A stretch of DNA of 64,000 bases, taken from assembly GCF_041956535.1 (NCBI RefSeq), contig NW_027192202.1, positions 33,194 through 97,193 on the forward strand. Reading direction: 5' to 3'. Positions 35,243-45,213 of the stretch are shown piece after piece (the stretch's first letter is position 1; every line of letters begins with the position of its first letter). The notes beneath the pieces were generated by a model. The model did no database searches and was not told where the DNA came from. It saw nothing but the letters and a program-made list of their open reading frames with translations. The stretch is from Calcarisporiella thermophila CBS 279.70. Its lineage: Eukaryota; Calcarisporiellomycota. Both the position numbers and the translations under genes were made by a program.

Positions 35243-37336
35243 ATGGTAGAAATCAACACTATCCCTCCTTCCCCACAGACAACATGTTCCCCCTTCACCC
35301 CACACCCTCCTACCCCCATCCCGCCAAATCCGGCAGATACTCCACCGAACGAAAAGCGATCATTTTCTGCATGCTCTGATCTCACGGCGACAGACGAATG
35401 TACAGATAAGATTGCGGAGCAACCAGAAACTACAGCGCCGATTGAAAGCGACGCTGATCCAGGTCACTCAATACCCTACACGTGGTATGAAGGTCGGATG
35501 TATTATGACGACGAACGCATAAAAGTATACCGACGCATATTTCTACTTTTGCTTGAAATGTCATTGAGCATAGTATATGCACAATTTAGTATCCACTTCC
35601 TGTCGATGCAAAGGAAATCGGTAGAATGGAGATAGAACATAAAATCGCAAAGGAGGCATTTATGACGTATGTATTCTGCTATATTATTTACTCTTCACTC
35701 ATTCTGACGTCGCCTATAACGCTGGTATGATGTCCTAGGCCACACTGTGCGCCTATTGCCGAAATTCTCGAAAAAGGAGGCCGTGTTCTTGATATTGGGT
35801 AAGTTTACGAGGGAGTAATTCAATAATTAATTTATGCATGGGATGTTAAAAACCGCTACAATAAAAAGATGTGGTGCAGCCAACTGGATCCTTGACATGG
35901 CGGAGCTCTATCCGAATGCCAAATTTACCGGCTTCGACATCAGTCCTATTTTTCCCCATGGTATGGAGCGAGATAATGTCGAATTTGTTTGTGGAAACGC
36001 ACTGGACGCTTTGCCGTTTCCTGATGGGCATTTTGACTATGTATATCAAAGGAGTATGGTGTTGTCCTATGGTTTGGAAGACTGGAGCCGGGTCATGAAA
36101 GAAGTAGTAAGAATCACCAAGGAAGGTGGTTGGGTCGAACTGGTCGAAACGGATTGGGAATGGAAAAAAGGAGGCGCCACTTGGGAGACTTTTCTGAGCC
36201 CAATGAGTAAGTACACGATTTTGTGCCATCGTAGTTGCAATTTTGTAGGTCTACTCTTTCCTTGGGAGGTGGCTAAATTATGATTCTTTGCAATTACAGT
36301 GAAACACGCACTCAAAACCAAAGGGTTTTACACGTCGGTTGCCCACCATCTAGGACCGCTTCTTAGAGCCCATCTCTCACCACTCCCTAACCCTAACAGT
36401 CCCTCCCCCGATACGCCTGCAATATCCACAAGTTCGATACGTTTTGCCTACAAAAGTGTTCCCGTTGGCCCTTGGGCAGGCACGCTTTCTCAACTCTCTT
36501 TTGTCGACCTATTCTCTTTCTTAAGCGCCGTGCGGCCATTCCTCACTACCATTTTGAACTGGTCAGGGCAGGAATGGGATGAAATTGTGAGAAGGTGCAA
36601 ATATGAAGGAGAGAAGTCCCTAGGGTATATAGACTGGTATGTCGCTTTTGGATGTAAACCCGCCCAGGCCACCATTACATGCAAAGAGAAGAGCGATGAG
36701 CGAAACACTCTGGCGGAAGAATGGCTGGAGGCGATCCAATCGGAGGCCATGTCTGAGGAGGCCGAGCGCATGGAAAATAAAGCGGGCGATGACCTTGATC
36801 AACTGATCAAACGATTCCACGCGGAAGAGAGGCAGGCGTGGTGGAACAAAAATGGGGCTGGATTTAGCGAGTCATTCAGATTGCTGCTCCCCTCCGTCTC
36901 CATTAGCTCGCACCTCTCTTCGCTGGCAACTAAAATATACACCAAGGATGATCAGGCGAATAAGGATGAGCCTGAGCTGAAGTCATCCAAAGCACTCCGA
37001 TATTCCACCGTGAGAGCCTTCCTATCTCGGCGGTCGGTGTCAATGCCCTCTCTAAGTAGGATTTTCTTCTCGCGTCAAAACTCGGCGAAGGTAGACAAGG
37101 AGCTTGAGAGGGTGGATTCTGGCATTGCCAAGATAGACAGCATCAACGAAAAGTATGCAGCGGAAAAGATGCGAAAGAAAACTCGGCGGCCGGTTCCAAT
37201 CAAGTGGTTTGGCACCTTGAGAAATCGAAAGATATCCCTGACCAACGCCAAAATCGCGAAAACGACGGCTGCCGGGGCGGACTCCGCATTGGCTAGCGAT
37301 TTGCTTAAGGCGAGCGATTCTTCATGTGCTGAGTGA
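35243..37336 (+). CDS. S-adenosylmethionine-dependent methyltransferase (fungal UMTA/TAM-like)
   Basis: Five exons (35243-35524, 35590-35666, 35739-35798, 35869-36206, 36300-37336) join to 597 aa. The N-terminal 70 residues are Pro/Thr/Ser-rich and disordered. TWYEGRMYYDDER...YPLPVDAKEIGRMEIEHKIAKEAF is the usual lead-in of the fungal family. The Rossmann core has motif I VLDIGCGAANWILDMA (split by an intron), motif II FTGFDISPIFP, NVEFVCGNALDALPFPDGHFDYVYQR (motifs II-III) and GGWVELVETDW. An expected helical cap follows and the last 250 residues are charged and disordered (SLSRIFFSRQNSAK...). The substrate is unknown; relatives are numerous in Mucoromycota and Basidiomycota. A small-molecule or protein target cannot be told apart. 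Confidence 0.88.
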
Positions 37337-37837
37337 CACGTATATTCCTAAAAAAAAGGTTTATTGTAATACTGCGTCTCTGTTGTATGACTATTAAGGT
37401 TTTTTAATTGTTTTTAAACACTCGGAAATTCAACCTATGCAAACGACTCTTCATTTGTATATTGATTTTTTATTATCTACAGAAAGAAAGTAAAATAATA
37501 ATAAAAATAATAATAGTAAAGAAACATTCACACTGCTATGACTCTAGTTAAAATATTAATATAAAAAGGGTGGGAAAAAAGAGCATACGAGTTGCACTAT
37601 TATGATCAACCGCGCATGAAAGGAGTTGAAGTTATTTTAAAAAGGGGGGGAGAAATTAAATGCTATTGTTTTTCAGATTCGCACTAGAGAGAAGAAAAAA
37701 AAGGGAAGGAGGAGGGAGAGTGGGAGGCAAGGTAAGGAAAAAAGATAAAAAAAATACAAACTAGGCAATTAGTAAAGTAAAATTGACAGAAGAAAAATCA
37801 AATTGAATTACAAATAAAAAAAAATTGAAAAAAAAGC
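37337..37837. other. convergent 3' intergenic region
   Basis: 501 bp between convergent stop codons; A-rich on the plus strand with ataataataat-type simple repeats near 37495-37520 and several A runs. No gene. Confidence 0.5.
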
Positions 37838-40310
37838 TTATATCGCAACCCGCTTCCCAACCTTTCTTTCGCCCCTTTGCAATTTTTCCTCCTTGTCTCC
37901 CAGAATTTCTTCGCCTCTCTTCCGCTTCCGTATTGATTCTTCTGGAGAAGAGTCGAGGGAGAGTGAGGCTTCCCTATCCTTCTCCTTCTTGACGAGGGCG
38001 GGTTTAGCCTCGGACGCTAATCTTTTCCTGTGGTCGGGCCGGGAAGTTGGGCTTTCTTTTGCGCTGCCGCTAGCGTGGGAATGTGGCGAGGATGCAGAGG
38101 GAGAGGGAGAAGAAAAGGAGGGGGAAGAGTGCGAAGAGGTAGATGCTGGGGTAGTGGGCGAGCTTCTCTCCACTTTCCCTCTTCTTGATTCACGATCTCT
38201 CGACTCGCGCCCCTTGTCTCGCTCTCTCTCCTTTTCGGCGGACCTCTCCCGGCCCTTCAACCTCCCACTGCTCCGGTCTTGTCCCCGTTCCACCAGCAGA
38301 GACTTCAACAAGGATTTCTCGACCTCCAGTTTCCGCACCTCCTCCTCCAGGAGTCTCAATCTTGCCCGGTGCCGGCGCTCTTCTTCCACCTCAGCCTCAA
38401 GAGCACGGACCCGCTCCTCAAGCTCACGGTTACGGGCCTCAAGCTCGGGGAGAGATTTAAGAGGGGGAAGGTCAAGGCACTCCGACTGGTTGTCCGAGGT
38501 TGGAGGGTGATGATGGTTGGGGTAGCTATGGTGCCGGTGGTGCTGGTGGTTAAGCAGGCCGCCCACCGTGCTTGCAGCGGCTACCGGGGTGGAAGCACTG
38601 GCTCCGGGCGGTGGTAGACCGGATGGCGGATAGCATGCCGCGGTACTAGAGGGCGAGACCTCGGTTGGAGGTCCAATCTGTTTTTGGGTGTGATGAGGAA
38701 TAATAAGGGGAGCAACCACAGGTTTCCCATCCTTGCTGACAAGGGTTTGCGCGCCGGCGGCAGAGGCCGAGGTGGCGCTTGTTGGGGACATAGCATTGGC
38801 GGTGGTAGGGGAAACTCCAAGCCGGTTCAGTCCGATATTCTGCATGGGAGGGTGATGCGGCTGAACCGCGGTTGTGGGCGACTGGGTCGGTCTGATCGCG
38901 AATAGGGGGCTGTTCGCCGAGGGGATAGACTCTGCCTTGACTCCGCTTGCAGAATTTGGGACAGGCGAATAGCCATCATGGTCCTGATGAGGCTGATGGG
39001 AATGTGGCTGATGAGAGTGGGTGCTTGGGCTCGCCATGAGTGGGGCGCCGTAGTTCCAGTTCTGTTCTCCGGACCGCAGCGCAGTGGTAGTGCTCAGCGG
39101 TGGAGAGGAGGATGCGCTCGAGGATGAGCTGGCATTGGCCATGGCGGACGTCTGTGAGTTGGAGGAATCTTGATGCTTGGAGGGAGGCTGGTGCTTGCGC
39201 TGAGTCTCCTGGTGGTGCGGCTGCAATCGCTGGCTTTTCTGTGCAGCATTGCATGCACTGCGTCCCTCAGTGCGCATATGGCGGTTGAGGGCATCGAGCC
39301 GAGCAAAGGAGCGATTGCAGGTAGGACATACGTAGGGGCGCTCACCCGTATGCAGCTTCTGATGACGTTTGAGATCGTGGTGTCTTCGGAATTGCTGTTT
39401 GCACTCTGGGCACTAAATAAATGGTATAATAAACGGCATAATAAACGGCATATTAGTTTAGAGGATTTAGGATGGGAAAAGTTAAAGAAACGCATTCAAA
39501 AATTCGTGGATACACGGAGTGATGAATCGAATTGATGGGGAGAGGAGAATTTACCTCAAACGGGCGCTCCTCTGTATGGGTTAGATAGTGTGATTTGAGA
39601 TTGTGCTGCCGTGTAAAGGTCAACTCACATCGGTCGCACGAGTAAGGTTTGTCTGGGGTGCTGGCCGTGCTTCTCGGGGGGGCAGGTGACTTCTGTAGCC
39701 GGAGAGTTGTAAAAGTCCCTGCGCCTGCCGAGCCAACGGGGGTTAGCGGAGACATGGAAGTGTAGTGGGAAGGAATGGCGGAATGTGGGACTTGATGTGA
39801 AGGATGATCCTGTTGGATGAGGGGGGCAAGCGCAGGCCGCTGCGAGTCAGAAGCGGAGTGGTGAGGATAGTGGGCCGGGGCGAGTGGAACGTAGCCATTC
39901 GCTTGGTGCGAGTGCAGATGTGGAGGGGTCGGAGGCCGGGGCGTGATATTGGTTGGCGCATAGCTGCGCACAGGCTCCCGCATATTGTTGTTCGGTACAG
40001 CGGGAGAGAGGGGGGTCAAGAGATTACCACCCATGACCGATGACGTCGCACTCACAGGTGCAGTAGCCGAAGAAGAGGAGGAGGAAGCGGTGGAGGGCGC
40101 AGTGGTAGCAGGCAAAAAAGCAGATGCAGCAGCGGCGCTGGCGAGTAAGCCCATTGGAGAGAGTGGGGCTGTGGAGGGCGGATCAAAATGTTCGCTTGGA
40201 CGTTTGGCAATCGACGAAATTGGGGGGTCCTGTTTAGTAGGGGAGAGAGTCTGGGCAGCCTGATGCGCATGATCTTCGTTGTGATGTGATCTCTCTTCCA
40301 TCGTGGTCAT
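37838..40310 (-). CDS. C2H2 zinc-finger transcription factor (Crz1-like fingers) with C-terminal coiled coil
   Basis: Two exons (39555-40310, 37838-39412) join to 776 aa; the intron falls inside the zinc-finger array. Residues 1-220 are Ser/Pro/Ala/His-rich. Three C2H2 fingers follow: YSCDRCELTFTRQHNLKSH-x3-H, FECPECKQQFRRHHDLKRH-x3-H and YVCPTCNRSFARLDALNRHMRTEGRSAC. Their linkers (HTEERPF, HTGERPY) and FARLDALNRH resemble Crz1/Prz1, the calcineurin-dependent factors. A disordered His/Gln/Ser-rich region leads to a heptad coiled coil around ELEARNRELEERVRALEAE...VRKLEVEKSLLKSLLV, so it may dimerise, and then a basic Arg/Glu/Ser tail. No calcineurin docking motif of the PxIxIT type is clear. 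Start chosen at the first ATG (40310). Confidence 0.88.
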
Positions 40311-41274
40311 TTTCAATATAAATCAAACAAATCCCAGACGAGGAAGAAAAAACAAGGAATTAAAAGGCGAATGGATACACAATCGAGCTGATGAATCCGA
40401 TGCTGAGAAGGACAGGCGGCGGTCGACGGTAAATGGAGGGGGGGTGATGACGAGGGAATAATTGGATTAAAAGCAAATTTGTGTTGTGGAGGGGGGAAGT
40501 ATGGACAAGTGGCGTGGCGTGGATGATGATGGCGGTGAAGAGGGGCGCAGTATTTCATCCCATTCGTTGTGATCCCAGAACAAATCTATTGTGCCAAGTG
40601 GACACGGAAGAGACCCCCATCCAAAAATAAATAAAAAAGGAATCCAGACTCTAGGGAAACACTGAGCTGCGAGTCAAGGGAGACACCATGTGGCTCCGGT
40701 TTCTCATCCCATCCCCTCCCCGTATTTCCCTTCCCTCCACGGCCCAACCCATCCTCCCAAGGGCATGCCACATATTCGTGGCGATGAGACTGGCTAATAT
40801 TTTACCCCATGCATAATGAAGGTTTAATAAATTATTTGGCCGGCACATAATCATGACCTCATCCAATCTTGTGCATTATCCGAATGCGATAGCACCCGTG
40901 GTTCCTCCTCTCCCCTTCCCCCCTCTCTTTAGCCTCCATCCGTTTTGACACTTGGTCTATTTTCTTATTTGCGGATATTTTTCCATTCCAAGCCCAAAGA
41001 TTGGGATTCCGATTTCCCCTCCTCTCTAGCATTAGCCTTATCTTAGTAGGTGGCCGTGTTCAATAGGGAAAAAAAAAGGCTAAGCATCGGGCAATCGCCA
41101 TGTATATCCAATTATTCCCATTATTGGCCCGATTGCATCATAGGTGAGCAAATGGGGAGTTAAGCTCGAGAATTTGGTCCAAAGATATTATATTATGGTT
41201 ATAAAGATTACAATCCGTTCAGTTCTGCTTGCTATAATGCGCATTTCTACTCAGCTAAATACAAAATACATATA
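40311..41274. other. long 5' region of the C2H2 factor, no gene
   Basis: About 960 bp, presumably promoter and leader of the C2H2 gene plus the 3' end of the next gene. Minus-strand frames (40313-40558, 40586-40866) are short, His/Pro-rich and unsupported. A/T and G/A simple tracts occur. Confidence 0.45.
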
Positions 41275-41994
41275 TCAGGTAACATTGGTCATTGACAACT
41301 TAGTTTGCACCCATGCAAGCGGCACATCATCGTCCCCGGTATGATCTAGCTGCAGCGGCAGCAGTGGCACTGTGAACTCCGGCTGGCAGTCCTTACTAAG
41401 TTGTTCGGCGGATAGGACAAGCATCAGGGAAAGAGAAGGTATATGAGGGAGCGTGAGTTTAAACTCGTCCTCTTTGCTATCCTCGATGTCCTCCATTTTC
41501 TCCTCCGTGGTGGACACTAGGGATTCGCTCCCCTTGAACGTTAACACTGCTTTCGTGCGGGAGTAGGACGGTCGAAGGGCTCTTTGGTATTTGCGCAAGG
41601 GCCGGATAATGCGCTTTTCTACGTGCTCTTCTTCGCCCTGATCATCTTCTCCGTCTTCGGATACCGAGTCGCATAATACATTGTTGGGTTGCAGTTTGGC
41701 GAGGAAGAGCCGCAGAACCACGACCCGCTCGAGCGTCCAGCGGCGGCGGTCGCGCAGCTTGTAGAGCGTCTGATGATAAAGTTTTTGGTCATCCACTGCC
41801 CAGGAACGATGCAGCGGGAGTATCTGAGTGTCCGATGGAAGTGGGGAAAAGGGGAGTCGTCTCAAAGGATGCAGATGCTGGGATGGGGAATCTTGCGTTA
41901 CTTTTGAAGTATGGGATAAGCGTTTCAGTCTAGTGATGGCCTTGAGTGGGACGGCGATGCGTTTCCAGAAAGAAGAGGGTTTTTCAGCTGGCAT
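41275..41994 (-). CDS. hypothetical protein, 239 aa
   Basis: One exon from the ATG at 41994. The N-terminus is basic (FWKRIAVPLKAITRLKRLSH), the middle has two adjacent charged helices (DDQKLYHQTLYKLRDRRRWTLERVVVLRLFLAKLQ) and an acidic stretch (SEDGEDDQGEEEHVEKR), and the end is Leu/Pro-rich (PHIPSLSLMLVLSAEQL). I do not recognise a family. Codon use and length suggest a real gene. It shares strand with its neighbours on both sides but is separated from them by several hundred bp. Confidence 0.6.
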   Translation of the reverse strand: MPAEKPSSFWKRIAVPLKAITRLKRLSHTSKVTQDSPSQHLHPLRRLPFSPLPSDTQILPLHRSWAVDDQKLYHQTLYKLRDRRRWTLERVVVLRLFLAKLQPNNVLCDSVSEDGEDDQGEEEHVEKRIIRPLRKYQRALRPSYSRTKAVLTFKGSESLVSTTEEKMEDIEDSKEDEFKLTLPHIPSLSLMLVLSAEQLSKDCQPEFTVPLLPLQLDHTGDDDVPLAWVQTKLSMTNVT

Positions 41995-42587
41995 GGCTCA
42001 TGGGTACTAGTCAAAGAGAGAGGACGGGCGAGGGATATGGAACGAAGGTATGGAAGGCCAAAGATGAAATAAACAAAAGAGGCAACGAAGATGGAAGAAA
42101 AGACGAGGGGAAGAGGGAGGTGGGGAGAAGTCCAGCGCTGCAGGCCTAGTTCGGGAATATGTATGTATATTTCAGAAAAAAACGCGTTTTATTATCATTA
42201 TTTTTTGTAACTTGTTAAATGAAATTTTGTTTGTTTTTTTCTGCTTTTTATCTGGAGCCGTCCATTTTACCTAATGGAGCAGATCACTTAGTGGCAATGG
42301 GGGATTTCACGTCTGTGTACAACCTTTACATTGAGATCGAGATCGACGAAAATATCCAGAGCAAAGCTATGTAGTTGCCATTACAATTTTGTCTCTGCTC
42401 AATGTCATTACAATATCCAAATCGATGTTAGTGCATTTTATATTAATTAAAAGGGAAAAAAGTTTGCGCAAATAGAATGCAATAGGTTGAATATGGAATA
42501 TACTATACAGTCCACTCATTAAACAAAATGAGAAAACAATCAAGTAAATAAAATGATAAATTGAACAAAAAAAAATAACACTGGTTC
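41995..42587. other. intergenic, no gene
   Basis: 593 bp; purine-rich near 42000-42140 (leader of the 239-aa gene), AT-rich after that. Confidence 0.45.
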
Positions 42588-43231
42588 TCATGGTTGTTGA
42601 AGTTCCCTAAGAAACGCCGTATCGGTTTCTTGTGTCCGCTCTCTATATTGCATGCCGGTGTTAATTTTCTCCTTGAAATTTCGTGAAGGCTAGCGATAAA
42701 AAAAAACACATTTAGAAAAGTCTTGCATAGGTATATAAGCAGGTGGTTGCCCAAGTTGCTTTTGCTCACCGATAGTTTCCACTTCCTAAACACCCATATC
42801 CCTATCGCCGCTGCCCCAATGACGCATCCAAGCGCAATTCCCGCTGTAACCAATTGGTTTCCACTTGTGTCCTCTTTTGGCTGCTGCTGCACTGTAGGCG
42901 CAATCGTAGCAGAGAGCAGGGGATCAGGAGATGGAACAACTGTAACATAGGATGTGATGGTTCCACTAGTCACTACATGTCGAGAAATCGCTTGCGTTGT
43001 TGCAGATGAGGATGCTGGTGGAGGTTTGCTAGTGGAAGAGGCTTTATTCTGGGCAGGTAATTGATTGGGATTGGTAGCAGTGGGAGCTGCTGGCTCGAAT
43101 GCATTGTTGGGTTTCTGCGGATTAGCTAATGGATCCTGTTTTGGTTCGAAGGGTTTGTTGTTCTCTGGCTGCTGTGGTTTCTCAATGTCTTTGAGTGGAG
43201 ATAAATTAATGTCAATTCCACGTCGCTTCAT
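42588..43231 (-). CDS. single-pass membrane protein with SKG6-like transmembrane segment
   Basis: Two exons (42770-43231, 42588-42689) join to 187 aa. No signal peptide is present. The first 125 residues are Pro/Gln/Asn/Ser/Thr-rich, as in heavily O-glycosylated extracellular parts of fungal sensors. One transmembrane helix follows (LVTAGIALGCVIGAAAIGIWVFRKWK), bounded by basic residues, as in the SKG6/AXL2 class. The second exon gives a short cytosolic tail FKEKINTGMQYRERTQETDTAFLRELQQP. The form fits a wall-stress sensor or polarity landmark, but no partner motif is known to me. Membrane orientation is inferred from the positive charges. Confidence 0.72.
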
Positions 43232-43948
43232 GTTGAATTAGTGATTGCAGAGTACGTGATGAAATTGCCCAATGAACAGAACAAAATTATTAGTGCAAGA
43301 ATATTCAATTACACTCGCGCAATTTGGACGTGTGCAGGTAGGTAACGGTGGGATGGAGGGGATGAAGAGCGATAAATGTGAACAAATAAAAAAAAAGAAC
43401 AGAGCAGAAATGAATACTGATGCCGATATTGGAACACTAGAATTAATAAAGATGGCTTCTATATATTATTTTTAAGATATTTTTATAATCCCCCCTTTTT
43501 AAGCTCTTTCAATTAATGGGACGCGATCTAATTTGCTAAGTAGCAAAATTGGAAAAAATGAAATCCTATTGATTATACAAGAAAGGATGAATAGTAGAAC
43601 ACGTCAATAGAAAACGTAACCAAATCGCGACTCCCAAAATAATTCTCACTACCTCCCGATATTGCCAACCCTCTGTCGCTTTAAAATTGTCACTTTCGAG
43701 AACAAGTTGCTCATGGAATATTAATAGCCATTTTTTTTTTAAAAAAATATATAGTGGAAGGTGTATAGCTATGCGGCAGAGAGACAAATATAAACGTATT
43801 TCAACAACAAATTAGAGCATTATGGTGGTTTTGGGTTAAATAATCGCTTAAAATAAAAAGCCATCCTTGTCCTATTTATGGTGTTCAAAGCACATCCATC
43901 TTTTAACAAATTCCGATATCTAGAGTGTTTTTTTTTATGTTGGAATCG
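43232..43948. other. intergenic, no gene
   Basis: 717 bp, AT-rich, including an A/T palindrome of ttttttttt-aaaaaaa form near 43731-43747. No gene is supported. Confidence 0.45.
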
Positions 43949-44568
43949 TTAATCCAAGGGCATTTTATCCTCGCTCAACTGCTGCGATTTTTCATTGTCC
44001 ACCTTCACACCCTCGGTCTCCAGTAACATCTGCTTGCTTAGAGTTTTCAGTTCGTTCACTCGCCCGTGGTTGAGCATCTCGTTGGCCTGTTGAAATATTT
44101 GCCTGCCCCAGTCATCTTCGTAGGTGTTGGCCTCCTCAATAACCTCCTTCAACTCCTCCTGCAATTGCCCCTCAGCGGCGAGGAGCTCCTGCCATAGTCC
44201 ATCTCCCACTGCTCCTGACTTCACAAGTTGACTGAGCGCTTCTTTATCTCCACCAATTTGGACAAGCCGCCATAAATCTGCTTCGGCGCGTCGTAGTAGG
44301 GCGCTTTTAAGATGAAGAACAGGCACATCTGGAATATTGAGCAGAGAAACATATTCATCTCGTGTATAATGAGGACCAAACCAAGGCTCTTGAGAATCAT
44401 CTTCATTATAAAGGGAGATTTATAGGTCATGGTCCGATTCTAGATTAGCATAGAAACATAGAAACGTGCATTACCTATTTTTCGCCTACGCCAGAAAAAG
44501 GAGAAGAGTGCCATAGCACCCACCCATCCCGCAAGATAGAAGACCGGCAATTCAAGTGATGAAAACAT
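43949..44568 (-). CDS. SEC66: ER translocon subunit Sec66 (Sec71)
   Basis: Two exons (44475-44568, 43949-44400) join to 181 aa. An N-terminal helix (LPVFYLAGWVGAMALFSFFW) followed by RRRK anchors the protein in the ER membrane. After the splice, DDSQEPWFGPHYTRDEYVSLLNIPDVPVLHLKSALLRRAEADLWRLVQI and VGDGLWQELLAAEGQLQEELKEVIEEANTYEDDWGRQIFQQANEM are the Sec66 domain, in the usual order. Sec66 joins Sec63, Sec62 and Sec72 to the Sec61 channel for post-translational import of secretory proteins. The acceptor (aatgaag) is weak but is the only one that keeps frame, as an in-frame stop lies just before it. Confidence 0.9.
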
Positions 44569-45213
44569 TGGAGTTTTTCATTTGGGAAGCGCTAGAGGGA
44601 AAAATGACATTAATAGGCAGGCTAACCCTGGAATATAATCTATTTTCGGACATTGAAATCCCAAGATCATGATCGGTTTAATACTGACTATATATATGGA
44701 GGCTCTCCAAATAAAAAGGCAGAGCATCTCTCTCATGCTCCCACCTACGTGAACCTCCACAAATAGCCGCAATTTCATCAGGCTAAGAATGAATAAGGCA
44801 TTATTAGATAATCATCGCGTTTTATCGAAAAAGCTCAAGGTTAGCCATATACAGCTACTTTTAGAAAAGTCATACTAAAAAGCTATCTTTACTACTGACA
44901 ATGGGCATTGTATCCAATAGATACTTACAGAATGATATAAACCATATAAAATAAAGTATGTGGATGAGATAGAATTGTTAACGCTAGAAGTGAAAGTCAA
45001 TAGAGCTATTAAATTAGAAAAAAAAAAGGGAAAAAACATTTGAAATATTCTAGCTTTATGATCCATTGGTAAAGTGGTTTAGGAATCGAGGATTCCAGGA
45101 ATGATGAGCAACGCATTAGGCTATGTGGGCTAGAAAAAAAAACTGGGAGGGCATATGAAATAGTAATAAAAAAGTATAAGGGTAAATAAGTGTTTGCAGA
45201 TTTCAACTCTGAG
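44569..45213. other. intergenic, no gene
   Basis: 645 bp of AT-rich DNA upstream of SEC66 and downstream of the kinase gene; small open frames only. Confidence 0.45.

Noticed and set aside
37893-38617. Ser/Arg-rich plus-strand frames opposite the C2H2 gene
   Set aside because: They are the antisense of the low-complexity coiled-coil and SR-like tail.
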